64,000 bases of DNA from Cricetomys ansorgei (Eukaryota > Chordata > Mammalia > Rodentia > Nesomyidae). This document shows positions 39,212 through 54,000 of this stretch, in pieces. Where the stretch lies: positions 3,258,001 through 3,322,000 of the forward strand of contig JAMJFZ010001657.1 in assembly GCA_026225945.1 (NCBI GenBank), read 5' to 3'. The position numbers and the translations under genes were made by a program. The notes beneath the pieces were generated by a model. That model ran no database searches, was not told the DNA's origin, and saw nothing but the letters and a program-made list of their open reading frames with translations. The first letter of the stretch is position 1. Each line of letters starts with the position of its first letter.

Positions 39212-41973
39212 TTGTGTGTAGGCACACCCTGGTTGAACACAGTTTTCTGTTGTATAAACTATACACAATGGGATTGATTATACATTTCCAACCAATGTCA
39301 CATGATTTCTATTCGTGTATATGTGTGGGCACAGATGGGTCCCGGCCTGCACGTGGAGGTTGGAAGACAGCGTGCTGGAGTTGGGTATTTCTGACTGTAT
39401 GGACGGAGGGATGGAGCGCGGGTCATCAGGCATGGCAGCTGGTGCCGTTACCACTGAAGCCATCCCACCAGCATGGCTTCTGTCTGAGTACCAGAGAGCA
39501 AAGGAAGAAAAAGTCATAGGGGGTCGACAGGATGGCTTTGGATCATGGTGTTCTATCAGCGATAGAAATGCGTCTGAGGCACCCAGTTTCTAACAGGTTT
39601 GATTTTCCGTAACTAATACAGGAATCAGCTTAATATGGACTCTAGGAGCGAGGCACCGAAGTCGAGGCTCTTACATTGCCTTTGGGTTCATCACGCAGAC
39701 GGGCACTTCACACTGACACTTGCTCACGTTGTCGTACGATACCCCCATGCTGAGGCTCAGTAGCTGAACTAGAATAATTGCAAGTGATTCCAGAGTTACG
39801 GCTTTGGGGTGCTGAAAAGAAAACACACCAGACCACAAACGTGCGTGTTCACACTGTGGGAGGCACTTAACTCGCGGCTAGGAAAACGCGGTGAGTTATT
39901 AGCAGTCGCCACACGGCCAAATAAAGCGGAAGCCTGTGTCGCGCTCGTCAGAGACGCGCCGTCCGCACTGCGGCGGTGTTACGGGTGACACCGCAAACGC
40001 AGCGGCGCTCTAAAAGCAGAAGTGTCTTTAATAAATAAAGCGAGACGAATGTAACGAGTTAAATACATTTAAATGGGATGAGTTCCAGTCAGGATATGGA
40101 GACGCATGTCAAATACAAATGTGTAGGGTCTGGAGGGGTGGCTCAGTGACTTAGAGCGCTCGCTGTTCTTCCCGAGGATCCAGGTTTGATTCCCAGCACC
40201 CGCAGAAATGCTCGCAACTGTCTAGAACGCCAGTTTCAGGAGATCTGACACCCTCTTCTGGCCTCTGAGGGCACTGCATGCTCGTGGCATACGGAGATAA
40301 CAGTCCATGCATGCAAAACACTCATACGCGTGAAATAAAAATTAAATTAAAAAGTAATTCATTTTTTAAAAAAAAAATCATGTTTAGAAAATTCAAAATA
40401 GAGCTGAGCTTTTTTTCTCGTGTTGAAGAACAGCCCAGAGCAAGTGCCTCATCTACTAGAGCCAGTCAGCGCTTCTCCCATAGACGGGGAATGGCATAAG
40501 AGCTACCACTGTCAGCCCCACTCAGTGTCCTTCAAGTCAACTGTCTCACAAATGCTCACAAGTTATAAAGGGGGAAAAAAGGGCTCAAAATGGCTTTCAT
40601 TTGCACAGGAGACAACTTCACTTATTATGAAAACCACAACAGTCAGATCCACGTGTCGTCTGGTGAAGAAAGTATTCGTTCATTTTACATATGTGTATAT
40701 GTGTTATTTTGTGTGTCTCTGGTATATGCTTGTGTGTGTGTGTGTTACATGTGATTATTTGAGGAAGTCCTACACACAGCCTTAGAGACCAGGGACCTCA
40801 CTTTCTCCGTGAGAAAGCAACAACATTTTCCAAAATACAATTTATGAATTTTAAATATGAATGTGTCTTTCCTAGCTCCGCTGTGCTCCATCTTGCTTAC
40901 TGGAGTGAGATCATTCTGTGGCGCTTCTCTGAAACTCCAGCAGACATCTAACAAGTTCTGTAGTGAGGGGCACCCTGGCGAGACGATGTCAGGACCACAC
41001 CCGTCAACGTCCTAAGAGCCCACAGCAATGCAGGTAATAAATCAAGGGAATCTTTAGCTTTATACTGTTTCGTACAGCGGCCTATTACACCCTATCTTAG
41101 GCTGTGTGTACTGTGCAAGTGTAGTGCTTATGGAGTCCACAAGAGGGCATCGGATCCCCTGGAGCCGGAGTCACAGCTGGTTGTGAGCTAAAGGATGTGG
41201 GTAGGTGCTGGGAATCGAACCGGGTCCTCTGCTGAGGAGCAAGCAGTCTCTAGCACTGAAGTCCCCCCCCCCATTACACATTTTAATCAAGCATTGAAAA
41301 TTAAAGACCAGCATACCAGAGCAACGCCTCCCGCATAGTTACTGTCACACATCTTCCCTTGAAAGATGGCACCGACGTAGTCTGCAGTTTCTCTGTAACT
41401 AAATTGAAAATAGACTATAATCATATAATTTTACAAAAAGCAAGCACAGTTAATGCTCTATTTTCATAGAGCAGATTGAAGTGCTGCTCACTGATTCAAA
41501 CTCAAACTTTCCACTAACATTGGTGCGACATGCGTTAGAATGTGCCCAGTGGTCCTGCGCATTCTAAAAATGATGCTATCAATTAAGAAACAGAAGTGCA
41601 CTTTCACATGGATTTCTGAAATGTAATATAGATTAATTCAATGCAGTGACTATTTTAGGATAAAAATAGATATGTCCTCTGAAATAAATAAAATTCCTTA
41701 AAATGACAAAGTGAAGGCAATGGAGCTGGCACGGGGGCAGAGCTGGGGTGTAGATGTGCAGTCTCCTCACACTCTGGAAGAGTTAGCATGCCACAGCCAC
41801 ATGGGCATGCATGAGACAGAATACTAAAAGTTCCGCGTTTCAAATATGTTCTGAAACTATCGGTGATAGGAAACAAAGAGTCTACTAAATAGGAGAGGCT
41901 TGTGTATAAAAAATTTCAACAGTGTGGCTATACTATATTCATGGTATATTAGAATATTCAGAAGTGTCTTCAT

Positions 41974-42012
<39 letters not shown>

Positions 42013-45000
42013 ATGCGCTCATCTGTGTGTGCACACAGGAAGTCAGAGGTTGATGTTGGGTGCCTTCCTCTTCTGCTTCCACCTTACATTTTGAGACAGG
42101 GTTTCTCACTGAGCTTGGAGCTTGCTGTTTGGGCTAGACTGGCTGGCCAGCGAGCCCCAAGGGTCTGCCTGTTCCATCTCACCCTCAATCCTGGAGTTGC
42201 AGAAGCACGGACCACTTGGACTTTATAGGGGTGCTGGGGCTCTGAACTTGGGTCCTTATAAATGCACAGCAAGCACTTTACCCCACTGAGCCATTTTCTA
42301 AGTTTCTCTTCCTCCTCCTCCTCCTCCTCCCCCTCCTCTTCCTCCCCCTCCTCCTCCTCCCCCTCCTCCTCTCCCCCCTCCCCCCCCCTCCCCCCCTTCC
42401 TCCCCCTCCTCCCCCTCCTCTTCCTCCCCCTCCTCCCCCTCCTCTTCCTCCTCCTCCTCCTCCTCCTCCTCCTGTTATTTTAAAGAGCAAAGCTAAGCAA
42501 CTACATTCATAGAATTCAGACAGATGTGAACCTGTGATGCACAGTCAGGGGCACCCGATAGTGATGTGTGCTCTATGGTGTGAAGGCATCTGGAAGCAGG
42601 ACTGAAGAAGTGAGCTTCAACAGACCAATCAAGTGAGAGATCTCAACAATCCCCAGGAAGTTGAGCTGTTCCAGTAACAGCTGCATGCTGTTGTATATGG
42701 AACGGGAGTAGGGGTGGGGGCGGGGGGGTGTCACAGAGAATTCATTTTTTCTAGAAAACCTATGAATTGTTGGGAAAGGATCAGAGTGGCCAGTTTTTCC
42801 TGGTGTAACCTGCCATAGCTCAAGAATTTACGTACACAAGTAAAAACGCTATATCATGTGGCCGCAATACAAGGTAAACCTGTTTCCACTTCAGGAACCT
42901 GTAGAGTAACTCGTTAGCATCGCCCGTGGTTGAGATTTTGTTTTCATCCACCCAAAATTCCAGGGAAGACAGAATTACTGTAAGATTAAAGGGGGCAAAA
43001 ATCTAAAATAGAACACAGACAGAAAACCTGTTCAAACAACATGATCTAAAGGGACTGGGCAAAAGAACTTCGAAAAGAGGTCATATCATGCATTTAACAA
43101 CTGCAGTGTAGGTCTGGACACAGTATTTAAAAAGTCCTAGTCAGCAGTACGTGCCCTGGTCATAAAAGTCACACTGGACACTTTTAAATGCTTGCACTTA
43201 ATTAAGTCCCCTCAAGGAATGTCTCATTGCATGTAATCTTTACAGTGACCTACCTTACAAGTAGAAGAACAGAAACTTCAAACCCAACTTAATGGCCCTT
43301 ACATCACTCATCAGGCATCTTTATGCAACTCCACAAAAGAAGGTATGGGGGGTTGTTAGGAACAGTGGCAAGTGTTGTGGCTTGAGTGATAATGTCATGT
43401 CCCTCATAGGCGCTGGCATTTGGATGCTGGTCACCAGTTGGTGGCACTGTTTGGGGAGGGAGGTTTATGAAGGGTAGCCTTGCTGGAGGAAGTATGTCAC
43501 TGGAGGTGGGGCTTTGAAGTTTCAAAGCTACACACCACTCCCAGCACACCCTCTCTGCTTCCTGCTTTCTGTTCCAGGCATGAGCCTTCACCTTCCAGTT
43601 CTAGCTGTCATGTCTGCTGCCTACTGCCATTCTGTCTCCACCTTTAAGGACTCTAACCCTCTGAAACTGTAAGCACAAATAAACTCTTCCTTCTGTAAGT
43701 TGCCTTGGAGATGGTGCTTCATCACAATAATAGAAAAGTACCTAAGACAGCAAGCAAAAAAAAAAAAAAAATACTTACAGCATTTGTCAGTCCAATCAAC
43801 TGGAAAATCTTTTGAGTGACAATGGCTGTGTCAGCCCCGATATGATGATACTGTAAAACAAAATTGCCATGTATGCACATGCATATATTTGCTTAACATC
43901 GATGACTGCAACTCCCCTGTAATAAGCTGTTTATAGCACTAACAGATTTTAATCAGTATTACTTTATTATCCATATCATATGACACATAGTGTGAAAATG
44001 GAAAACAGAAAAGAAATCTGAAAAAAGTACAAGATATAAATTCCACTATCAATAAACTAAGGGTCATAGTTACTGACAGAAAGACGCTTTTCTAATTCTT
44101 CATTGCTAATAAAACATAAGTAAAAAATTAAAAAAAGACAAATACAATTGGAATATACTTACCATTTCCTTGTCAACTACAATGTGTATTTCCAGATAGT
44201 GAGAGACATGTGGCTGTGTCTAAAAATAAAAAAAATCAACAAACTCGATGTCAAAATTGGAGAATGACTTCAGGGTTTTTAGTTTTATTACTGCTGACAA
44301 TGAGAGCAATGTGGTGAGGTTTTTATGTTCAGAAACAGGACCAGAAACATTGGCAAAGCAAGATCTCCAGACCCTTCGATACCTGTTCCCATTTCACCTC
44401 TCTGCACTTCATCAGCTATTTAACTTATTCAGAAAATAGCCCCCCCTCCCTTTCGTTCCCCATGTTCTCACTGATCGCCTGTGCAGCTCTGTTAGATGAA
44501 TGACGTTCTTTTTCAATTTCATCTTGATCTTTAAATTAAAAAAAAAGCTGTAGTGTGTACTCGTATGCCTCTGCATGCGAGGAAGCTCCCCGAGGGTGTG
44601 AGGTGCCAGTGTGTGTGTTCTCGTGCAGATCTATCACGGTCGTCCCCCACAGCGGGTGCAGGAGAATTCGCCCACATCTTGTTTTTTTGCATTTTCACCT
44701 GTTTTTAGAGACTAGATCTCTGATTTAGAGTTTACCTAACTTTATCATTCAACGAGTTAGCATCCAGTCATTCCTAAACCTCTCAGGCTTCCTCTCTGGC
44801 TCTCTGGCCCCACGGTCCCATCCGCATATTTATATCTGTGGATCTAGTGTTGTAGCTGCCAATCTGTGCTCTGCTGTTTTCAAATCTGGTGACCCCCCCG
44901 TGCTCCCCGCTGCCTGCACTGGCACGTACTTCTTTGGATATTTTTCTTTGTTCTACCTTCCCAGTGAATGTTCTAACTTTGTAAACACCTCCTGTTAAAA

Positions 45001-48000
45001 GTGTTGGGGATATTCAAGATGGAGGGCTTACTTGAATTTTTTAATTGAATGAATAATGAATAATAGTGATTCTGTAACTAGGGTAGAAATTATCCTTAAA
45101 TTTTGACTTATATTTCCAAAGATGATGATAGATCAAAGTCGGGTACGTTAAGGAGGAAAGAGAGAAGGGAATGGTGCTTATTTCAAACACTGATGGCAGT
45201 AACAGCCATAGTAAGGTCCCGTGAGGCGAGGAACGTGAAAACAAAATACTCATAACAGCACAACGTAGACTTGGAAAGGTTTTAAAGAGTTCTAAGTTCG
45301 TGGCTGATGACCCACTGCTTCGCATGTACTAGAGTACATGTAACTTGTTTTATCTGTAACTAAAACGAGACAGGTTTTGAGTACGGGAAATGCAGCTGTT
45401 TCTAGAGAATAATCTGGGAGCTGGTTAAAGTATGAAACAGAGTTAGCAGGTGGCCTAGCAGTTCGATTCCCAGCACACACCGAAGAGAAGCAAAAGCTTA
45501 TGTCAACACAAACATTCGTTTACACATGTTCCTGGATGCATTATATTATTTAAGTAGTGAGAATCACCCAAATTGCCTACCGGATGATTAATTAAATGTG
45601 GTATGTTCCTGAAACGGAATATAAAAACATAAAAAGAAACTGGTATTCAATGAGCACATTGGTGGTAAAAAAGCCACAAAAGAGGCCCATTTGATGATCC
45701 CATTTGTGTATGATGTCCTGACTCGGCAGGTCTATAGTTGCACCATGTGTAAGACGTTTCCAAGAGAAGGCAGGCAAAATGCAAAGGGATATAGAATATG
45801 CTTGCAGATGTGTCACAGGTATTTAACCGGGAAAGCAGATGCCAACAAGATGTAAACAGCAGCAGTGGGTGGGTGTCTCAGTACCTCTTATGAATGCTAA
45901 CAGGCAGTTTGGCACCCGCTCATTAGTAACCACTAACACTGTTAAACTGTTCAAGGTCGCTTTGTATTTGTTTTGCAAGGTGATTAATGTAATATATAAT
46001 ACAAAACAGACGAAACAATATGCCATTTCAAAGTCCCTGAGAGGATAAAAGTAAAACAGCTTTCAAATGCTGGATTAACAAAAACAGTGTAAAAGGAAGA
46101 ATAAAGGAATAAGAGCACGTGGTAAGACTGTGAAATGTGAAATGACACAATGGTAGATTTAACCCATGATGATTTCACACATGTGCTTTGAAGCTGATGC
46201 CATGAAGGATGGAATAAGACACAACTGCCACACTGAGAAGCAACGACACGCTTTCAGAAGACGCACGGTTTCACTGAGATGTCTGCAGCTTTGAAATACC
46301 CACACGCATGCGCACACAAGCGGCTCTGACGACGCTCAGTGACTTACAAAAAACAAGCAAACAAACAAAAGACATGAAAGCAGGAGGGAACTCTGGGAAG
46401 AGGAGGGGCTACAGATGGAGGGGAGTGGAGCGAGACCCGGGGTGGGGTGGGGTGGGCGTGATCAACATGCATTAAATGCATGTATGGACTTGTCAAAGAA
46501 TAAACAAAAATATTTTAAGCTAAAAAGCATATAAGTTATTAACATCAGAAATGAAGGAAGGGACATCACTCACAATATGAATGAAGCTAAAGAAATAGTA
46601 GGGAAAAAAACAAATCACGAAACTAGTTTTAAGGATTGTGACTGCTGAGCGGTCTGAGCCGTGTACCCCTCTGGTATTTGTGTGGGGAGACACCACCTAA
46701 TTGATCTCCTACCTCCACACTTTGTATCTTATACTGTAGCTCCCTTAATTCAGCATCCTTCTCAGCATAGAGCAATGCATTTCCTTTCTTAGGTTCCACT
46801 GGGTAGATCACGTGTTCAAAACCGACTGAAGATTCCAGAGGTTCGATTCCATAGCTCTGATTTCGAAACTGAAGAAAGCCCCTGCCACAGCAACAACAAC
46901 AACAACAATGCGAGTTACAAATAAAACAGTGCACGTGAAAGTGTCAGTTAATTGGCATGTAATGCATTTTTTTTTTTTTGTAAGTTCATTAAGTCCTACT
47001 GAGTTGCTGAAGAGCCACCAACTGAGTGGCACAGAATAGGGATGTGACTGGGATTTTCCAGCTATTAATATTTTATGACCTCCGTGGGGTTGGAGAAATG
47101 GCCGAGTGGATAAGAGCATTTATTGCTCTTTGGGGGGACCAGGGTAACTTTAATTTAATAATTTGTTAATTAATAATTAATACTAATTAATAATTTAATT
47201 AATTTAATTGAATAATTTAAGGGTAACTTTAATTCAGTATAAGGGTAGAAGCTATTACTTAAAGTAATTTCCATTTGAATAACCCATTTTGTGTTCCACA
47301 CACTTAGACGCATGCACACACTAAAAAAACCACACCATTTTGTATACAGTTATGTATTACAACCTGAGTCCAGTACATGTGCTAACAATCACCATAGAAT
47401 TTGGATAACCTTCAATGTATCCTTGGAAGTAGCAGATATTCTGAAACACAAAGACAAAAACACATAAAATATCCCTTGTGGTAAAGATAGATGCTTGTCA
47501 ATATCTAAAGTTCTCAGCTATTTTGTTTCCAAAAGCAGATCCATAAAATCAGTGGACACAGCAGAGGGCCGCCTTCCAAAGTGTTCTTACAGTTTTGTAA
47601 ACAGCCACATACATTCTCATATTGTCTCTTTCTCTTTTGGAGACAGGGTCTCACTATGCAGGCTTGGCTTGCCTGGAACTCCACATGTAGACAGGCTGGT
47701 CTGGAGCTCTTGGAGACCTGCCTCTGTCTCCCCAAGTATGATTTAGTTTATCATTATGATAAGGTAAAGAACATCAAAAACTTGGTGTGTGTGTGTGTGT
47801 GTTTCATATTCTTCTGACTTAATTCTGCATGTTAGAAAAGCAAAATGAATCCAAAAGAGAACTTATCTTTCAAGAGTATTTTGAACGCTATGCTAAACTG
47901 GCTTGCGCAGACCTAACTCTCTCACAGAGGCCGATAATCACCCCAGAACCAGGGCCAATCTGTTTGCTGAGCTTCTCATTACATGGGTTCCCGCATCTCT

Positions 48001-51000
48001 GCTGCAAGGGAACCCCCAGCCAAGGGAGAGGAGGCTGCTAACGGTTGGGTCTTGCAGGTTCTGGAAGATGGCCGTAGTTTTCAAGGTGCCAGAAATGAGA
48101 GGAGCAACCTTGGAAGAGATGAAGGCACAGAAGGAAGCTCCAAGATGCACGCTCCTGTGTGATTCCTCCGTCTGCCATTGGGCTGAGGACATGCCATGGC
48201 AGAGAGACGACCCCCTCCCCACCAACTCCTGGGAGTGTACTTACACCACTCTCATCTGTCTTTGCGGGTAGGAGGCTTATAGAATGGAAGTTCCTCTTTA
48301 AGGACGGGCGGGCTGAATCCATCTGGATCCAAGATGGCTGCCAGTCTGACCACGTGACAACCTCTACCCTTTGTGTATTCTCCCTACTAAGTGACACAAC
48401 TGCCGGCCGTCGGTGATGAAAAGCGCTGGACTGTAAGAGGGATAAAGCGAGGCAGTTCCTGGGTTCCAGGAAAACACGCCTTTGCTGTGTAGGTACTGCG
48501 TGAGTTCTGTGAGCTGAGAGTTTTGTGAGGTGCCCAGTGGCCCACTCCAACTGTCGGATAAACTCACACTAGTGAAACAGCCTGTGTCTAAACAGTGGTC
48601 TCTCTGGGATGACACAGGAATCTGGCAGAAACCAAGACCCATAAAGCTGGCAAGCCAGATGCTGGCTCCAGACAAATTACTGGATCGAGACTGGAAACAC
48701 CTGAAGTTCATTTTTTTCAGTGCTGGGAGTTGAACCCGAGACCTCCTTGCATGCTAGGCAAGGCCTCTACCACCGAGCTGTGTCTCCAGCCCAAGACTGG
48801 GAACTCTTCAAAGACTCGTAAGCGTTTTGATGGCGTCACTGACCATGGGAAGTACATGATTAAAAATCAATCAGCAGGTTGGACATGATAGTGCACACCT
48901 TTAATCCCAGCCTTCAGGAGGCAAAGGCAGGCAGATCACTGTGAGTTCAAGGACAACCCTGACTACATAGTGAGTTCTAGGTGAGCCAGGGCTACATAAC
49001 GAGATCCTTTTGCAAAACAACAATTACAAAAATGTGTATACATACGTATATAAATAAAGGGAAAGTAGCACACATTCAAGAGAAAAAACAGAATGACAGT
49101 TCAACCCGAAAAGACAGGACTTTGACTTACTAAAAACAAAATAGATTCTAAAACCATGATCAAGGGATGCCGAAGAAAAACTGGGCACGAAAGAGGATCA
49201 ACTAGGGAGTCTGGAGAACAGTGGAGCATAAAAGGCCAAATAGTACAAAAAGGTACTTTAGGAACAAACCAGGGAGGTCAAGAAACCTTTGCAAACAGTC
49301 TGATGAGAACTGCCAAGCAGTTCTGAACTGCCAGCAGGGAGATGGTGGACAGAGAGTGCAAGGAGAAGTTAGAAGAGCAGGGGGAGAGGGATGTACAGGA
49401 CAACCTGGGGGAGAAGCGGAGGAACACTGGGAAGGTGGAGACCATATAACCCAGTGACGGAGATTGGGAAGCCATTCTTCCCCCTGGAAATCCTCTGAAG
49501 CATCCAAGTTTGGGCTTGTCTCACATAAGTAGAAGTCAAGGTCAGCACTGGTGTATCCATCCGACTCCGATCAAGAAAAGCCCATAGGAACTGGTCCAAC
49601 TCTTGCTTCAGAAACTCTTTCACTAGCATCAGCTTTTAATAAAGACCAAGAGTGAGCCAAGAAAATGCCTCCAAGAACAAGATGAAGATGCTGAATCTAC
49701 TGGAAAGTAGACATCGATGTCAGCAGGATGTGTTGAACGGACTCAGAGATCAGCCTGGAGGGAGGCAGGCTGTCAAGCAGAAGGTAACCAATCTCTTCTG
49801 AGACACTATTCGCAAAAGCCCAGGACGTTCATGCCTAGGCATTAAAAAAAACAAAACAACAGAAGAAAGGTACAGGTTGTGTGTAGGACGCCATTCCAGA
49901 ACAATGCTAAGATGGTGCCGGCTCCTGGACGGCTTAGTAGTAAACAACAGCTTTGCGCATGTGCTACAGTTGAGAACAGCTTGGCTCTTGGTAACACATC
50001 CATAACAAACTCGCATATGCGGATATGCAAATGAGGTGTTGCAGAGGTAGCCTATCATTGAGAACCACGATTCCTGCAGTGTATATAAGCAGCTCGCTCC
50101 TGGGGAATTCGCCCCCATTCTTCCTACAATCAACTTCCTGATTAAACTGCCTTGAGAAGGAACCAGTCGTGTCGTGTCTCTTTCCTTGCTGGTCGAGGTC
50201 GGCGCGGCACAGTTGTGGGAGGAAGCTGTGGACTGGGGAAGTCTTTCAGGGTTAAGCCTTCAAGGAGCTAGCTAGCCTGTGAGGGACAGGTGGGAAGGAG
50301 ATGGACAGGAGTGTCCTGGGTCACAGCAGACACAGAACCTTGACCTACACACTGTTCCTCCAAGGCAGACACACTGGACTGGGGTAAGCTCTAGAATGGG
50401 GTGTGCCCTGGGGCATCATTCAGCACAAGGCAGCAACAAGCCAACAGGGAACAGAGTCTGACAGTGGTGTGGCCAGAGGAAAGGGACAAAGAGAACCCCA
50501 CATGACCACTTTCTCCCAGGCTGACCATGGGCATAGCCTTCAGCTTTCTCTTCCTATGGATGATATCACAGACCCAGCGTACGGTCGGCAGGAGAGAGGA
50601 GAGACTGCCAGTGTAATCCAGACAATTACCAGAGAATAGAAATAGTGACAGTTACAGATGTCAGAAGATGGAGACAATGCTCAGACTGGTTACATGACAC
50701 TATGAAAAATGTCTAATTTCAAACAAAATATTACAAGATATGTGAAGAAGCAAGCAAGCACAAAGTAATTAGGGAAAGGGGTCTTTTAACAGAATCCCAT
50801 TTTCTAGAGGCTGGATACTTAGGTTCCCTGCTAAACGCATTTGTTGAGCCCTTGATCTTCAGTGTAGGGGGATCAAGAGATGGAGTATAGTTGTCTATAT
50901 GGTTGATTTATTCTTTGACATATGTTATTTCCAGGATAGTGTGATTTTAGGGATGAATACAGTTTTTTGAAAATAATAAACACAATTCTGTAAAGTTTCC

Positions 51001-54000
51001 TTTTCTTTTTTAATGGAATATGATGGACTTGGTTTTCCCTAGGCTAGAAACAGGCTTAAGGCAGAGACCCAGATTATCTACTTGAAGCCCTGTATTTGTC
51101 GCATTTGAGACCAACATTTAACAGCTCAGCACATTTAGGTTCTTAATAAATCATTCGTTTTTAGGCATTTCTTAAAGTTGTACTTTTGAGACAAGGAGAC
51201 AGAGCAAGTGGCCTCACACTCACGGTATCCCCGTCGTTCTTGAACTCCCAACCTTCCTGCCCCAGCCTTCTGGATTTAGAGATTATAGATATGTGTTACC
51301 ATGTAGGCTTTTGCTTCATATAAGAATTTTGTTGTTCTTTTTGTTTGTTTGTTTGTTTGAGGCAGGTTTTCTCTGTTGTAACTCTGACTATGCTAGAACT
51401 CAGTCTATAGACCAGACTGGCCTTGAACTCACAGAGATCCTTCTGCCTCTGCCTCCCAAGGGCTGGGATTAAAGGCGTGTGCCACCACCACCCAGCTATT
51501 GTTTATTTCTTGATCTAACTCAAGCTGGTGAAGTCCCTATACAGCTGAGCATGACCTTGAACTCCCATCCTCCTGCCTCTACCTCTTTTGTGTGATGAAA
51601 TTACAGGTTTACATCTCCATGTTCAAGTGTGGGCTGCTGTGACCTTGTGTCTGTCTGTCTCTCTTGTGAATTCACAAACACATATGTAAATCTCTGTGTG
51701 TGTAACACTATAGCAACGTTGGACAGTGTGCATTATTTATGTATTAGTATTGACTCGTGTCTGCTTTCTCTGTTGGACAACAGTTGAAGCAAGGTGTGAT
51801 AGTGTGATTGTCAAGTTGGCAGAATCTAGAACCACCCGAGAGCTGAGCCTCTGGGAAGGCCTGTTGGGGAATTATCTTGATTTTGTTCACCGACTTGGGA
51901 ATACCCATCCACTGCAGGTTAGCACCACTCCCTGCCTGAGATGCTGGACTTTATGAATGGAGAAAGCAAGCTGAGCTGTAGGATGCATCCACCACTCTCT
52001 GTTCCTAACCGTGGATGTGATGGGAATAGGTGCTTTAAGGTCCAGTCACCTTGCTTCCCCCATCATGATGCTTTAAATTAAGAGCCAGAGCAAACCTTTT
52101 CTCCCTTAAGTTGCCTTTGCTTCTTTTTACAGCAACAGGAAAAGAAATCAAGTCACGAAGGCCATGTCTATTACTTTCTTTTGTTAAAGCCTTGGCCTCT
52201 ACAAATGATGGCTTCATTATCTAGAAAATGCAAAGACAAAGGGAGAAAAGGGAAGAGGGGGAGGAAGAGGAAGAAGATAAGGGAGAGAGAGGGGAGGAGG
52301 TATGGAACGCAGTTGGGCAGTGGGAATAATAAAAAGCGCACTTCAGACACGCTTAGTTCTGCAGTTCTACCCACATTTCTCAGTTGCTTTCTCCCCAAAA
52401 TGTGGATATCATTAAACAAAGTTCTGAGTGTTTCAAATGCATGAAAATGTAATATTTTCCTAAACGTTCATGAAATTTTTATGTTTTCTCATTTGGTCCT
52501 GGACAAGCTTCAGAAGACACCTTGGGGTTCCCTTGTCTTCCCAGATATAAATCATGTCTTCCCTGATTCAAATTACGTTTTTTTTCCCCCACACACGCAC
52601 ATGTGCACACCCTTGGCAAACTGATAGTTTGGAAACACTGCAGTGTGACTTGGCCCACCTGCTTAATGGGCTGAGCACAGATCACTGGATGGAAATGATC
52701 AAGTTCCTGTCAAAACTAAAGGGGGCGTCTATGCTACAGGACAGAGATGGAACTCATACCTGAAAGTACGGCTCCAGAGGCCTCATGATACCTGCATTGT
52801 CGTATTTGTAGACTCTAAAGCCAGGAGGCAAGAATGATCTGCAAAGCAAAGATAACGTGTATTCAGTGGAAAACTGCTTCCCACATGTTTAACTTTTAAA
52901 AGATCATTGTCATATACATCATCTATAGGTAAGTTTGCAGATTTTTTCCAGTGTCTGGATCTCTTACCTCTTTGTTAACTCTCCCGCAAATAGACAGTGT
53001 TATTGTTTGCAAGCCACCCAAACAATAGTATCTTCCTATCAGAGACCAAATAGACAAAGATGCCTACTGTTCCCGAAGGAACTGCCTCTTCTGGATCATT
53101 TTTGACTCGAATTAAGTTATCCTATAGGCAGATGAGAACTGAATCCCTAGCAGAGGAGAACTGAGTCCCAAGCAGCCACAGTATTGCTGAGATGCTGAGC
53201 CCAACTGAAAGATCCAGAAGGGGTCAGGCAGAAGCATCCACTGAGCCACTCCCAAAGCCTCCATGCTGCAAAGAGAGGTAGGAGGGGGGAGGGTCACATG
53301 AGGTAATAGTCACAAAACAGAGCTTAGGACAGTGGCTTCACATACATGAAAGGGTCCAAAGCTTGAATCTTACGCAGAGAAGTAACAACAGTTAAATAAG
53401 CAATGTAATAGAAGGAAAAAATCCTCATGTTGAGAAGCAAAAACAATAAAAACAAACAGAAAACTGAATAGGGGCTGGAGAGATGGCTCTGTGGTCGTGA
53501 ATACTGTCCATTCTCAGCATCCATGTGGTGGCCCACATACCTCAGTAACTCCAATTCTGGGGAGTTCTGATGCCCTCTTCTGGTCTCTGCAGGGACTGCG
53601 TGCACACAGTGCACATACACACAGACAGACAAAACACACGCCTAAAATAAAAATCTTCTTGAAAACTTCAAAAATAAGAATAAAAAAAAAATTTAAAGGA
53701 CAGAAATAGAAGCCACAAAAGCAATTTGCAGAGCACTGAGGTGTGCATTCGTACAGAAAATTTAAACATGAAAAATAGTCATATGCTCATTGAAAACAGT
53801 CTTTAAAACGCGACCAAAGGAAACAGTAAAGTGAAAGTTAAAATCCGAGGAAATCACCTCTCATAGAGCTCAGAGTCAAGAGGTGTAATAGGAAAGCTGG
53901 AAGGGTGAGGATCCATACACGTGATTGGTCAGTGAATGCAGAAGGCTGTCAGTAAACAAATGGATGAGCCAGTCACTCAAATTTATGTGAAACCCTCACG

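Noticed and set aside
42278..42490. Gly/Arg-rich and Ser/Pro-rich open frames
   Set aside because: Direct translation of the CCT/GGA simple repeat; the same applies to the Arg-rich frame at 22181-22393.
42832..42836. GTAAAT as the Adam2 exon 9 donor
   Set aside because: It leaves exon 10 out of frame; GTACGT four bases earlier with acceptor TTTAG restores the ADAM2 reading.
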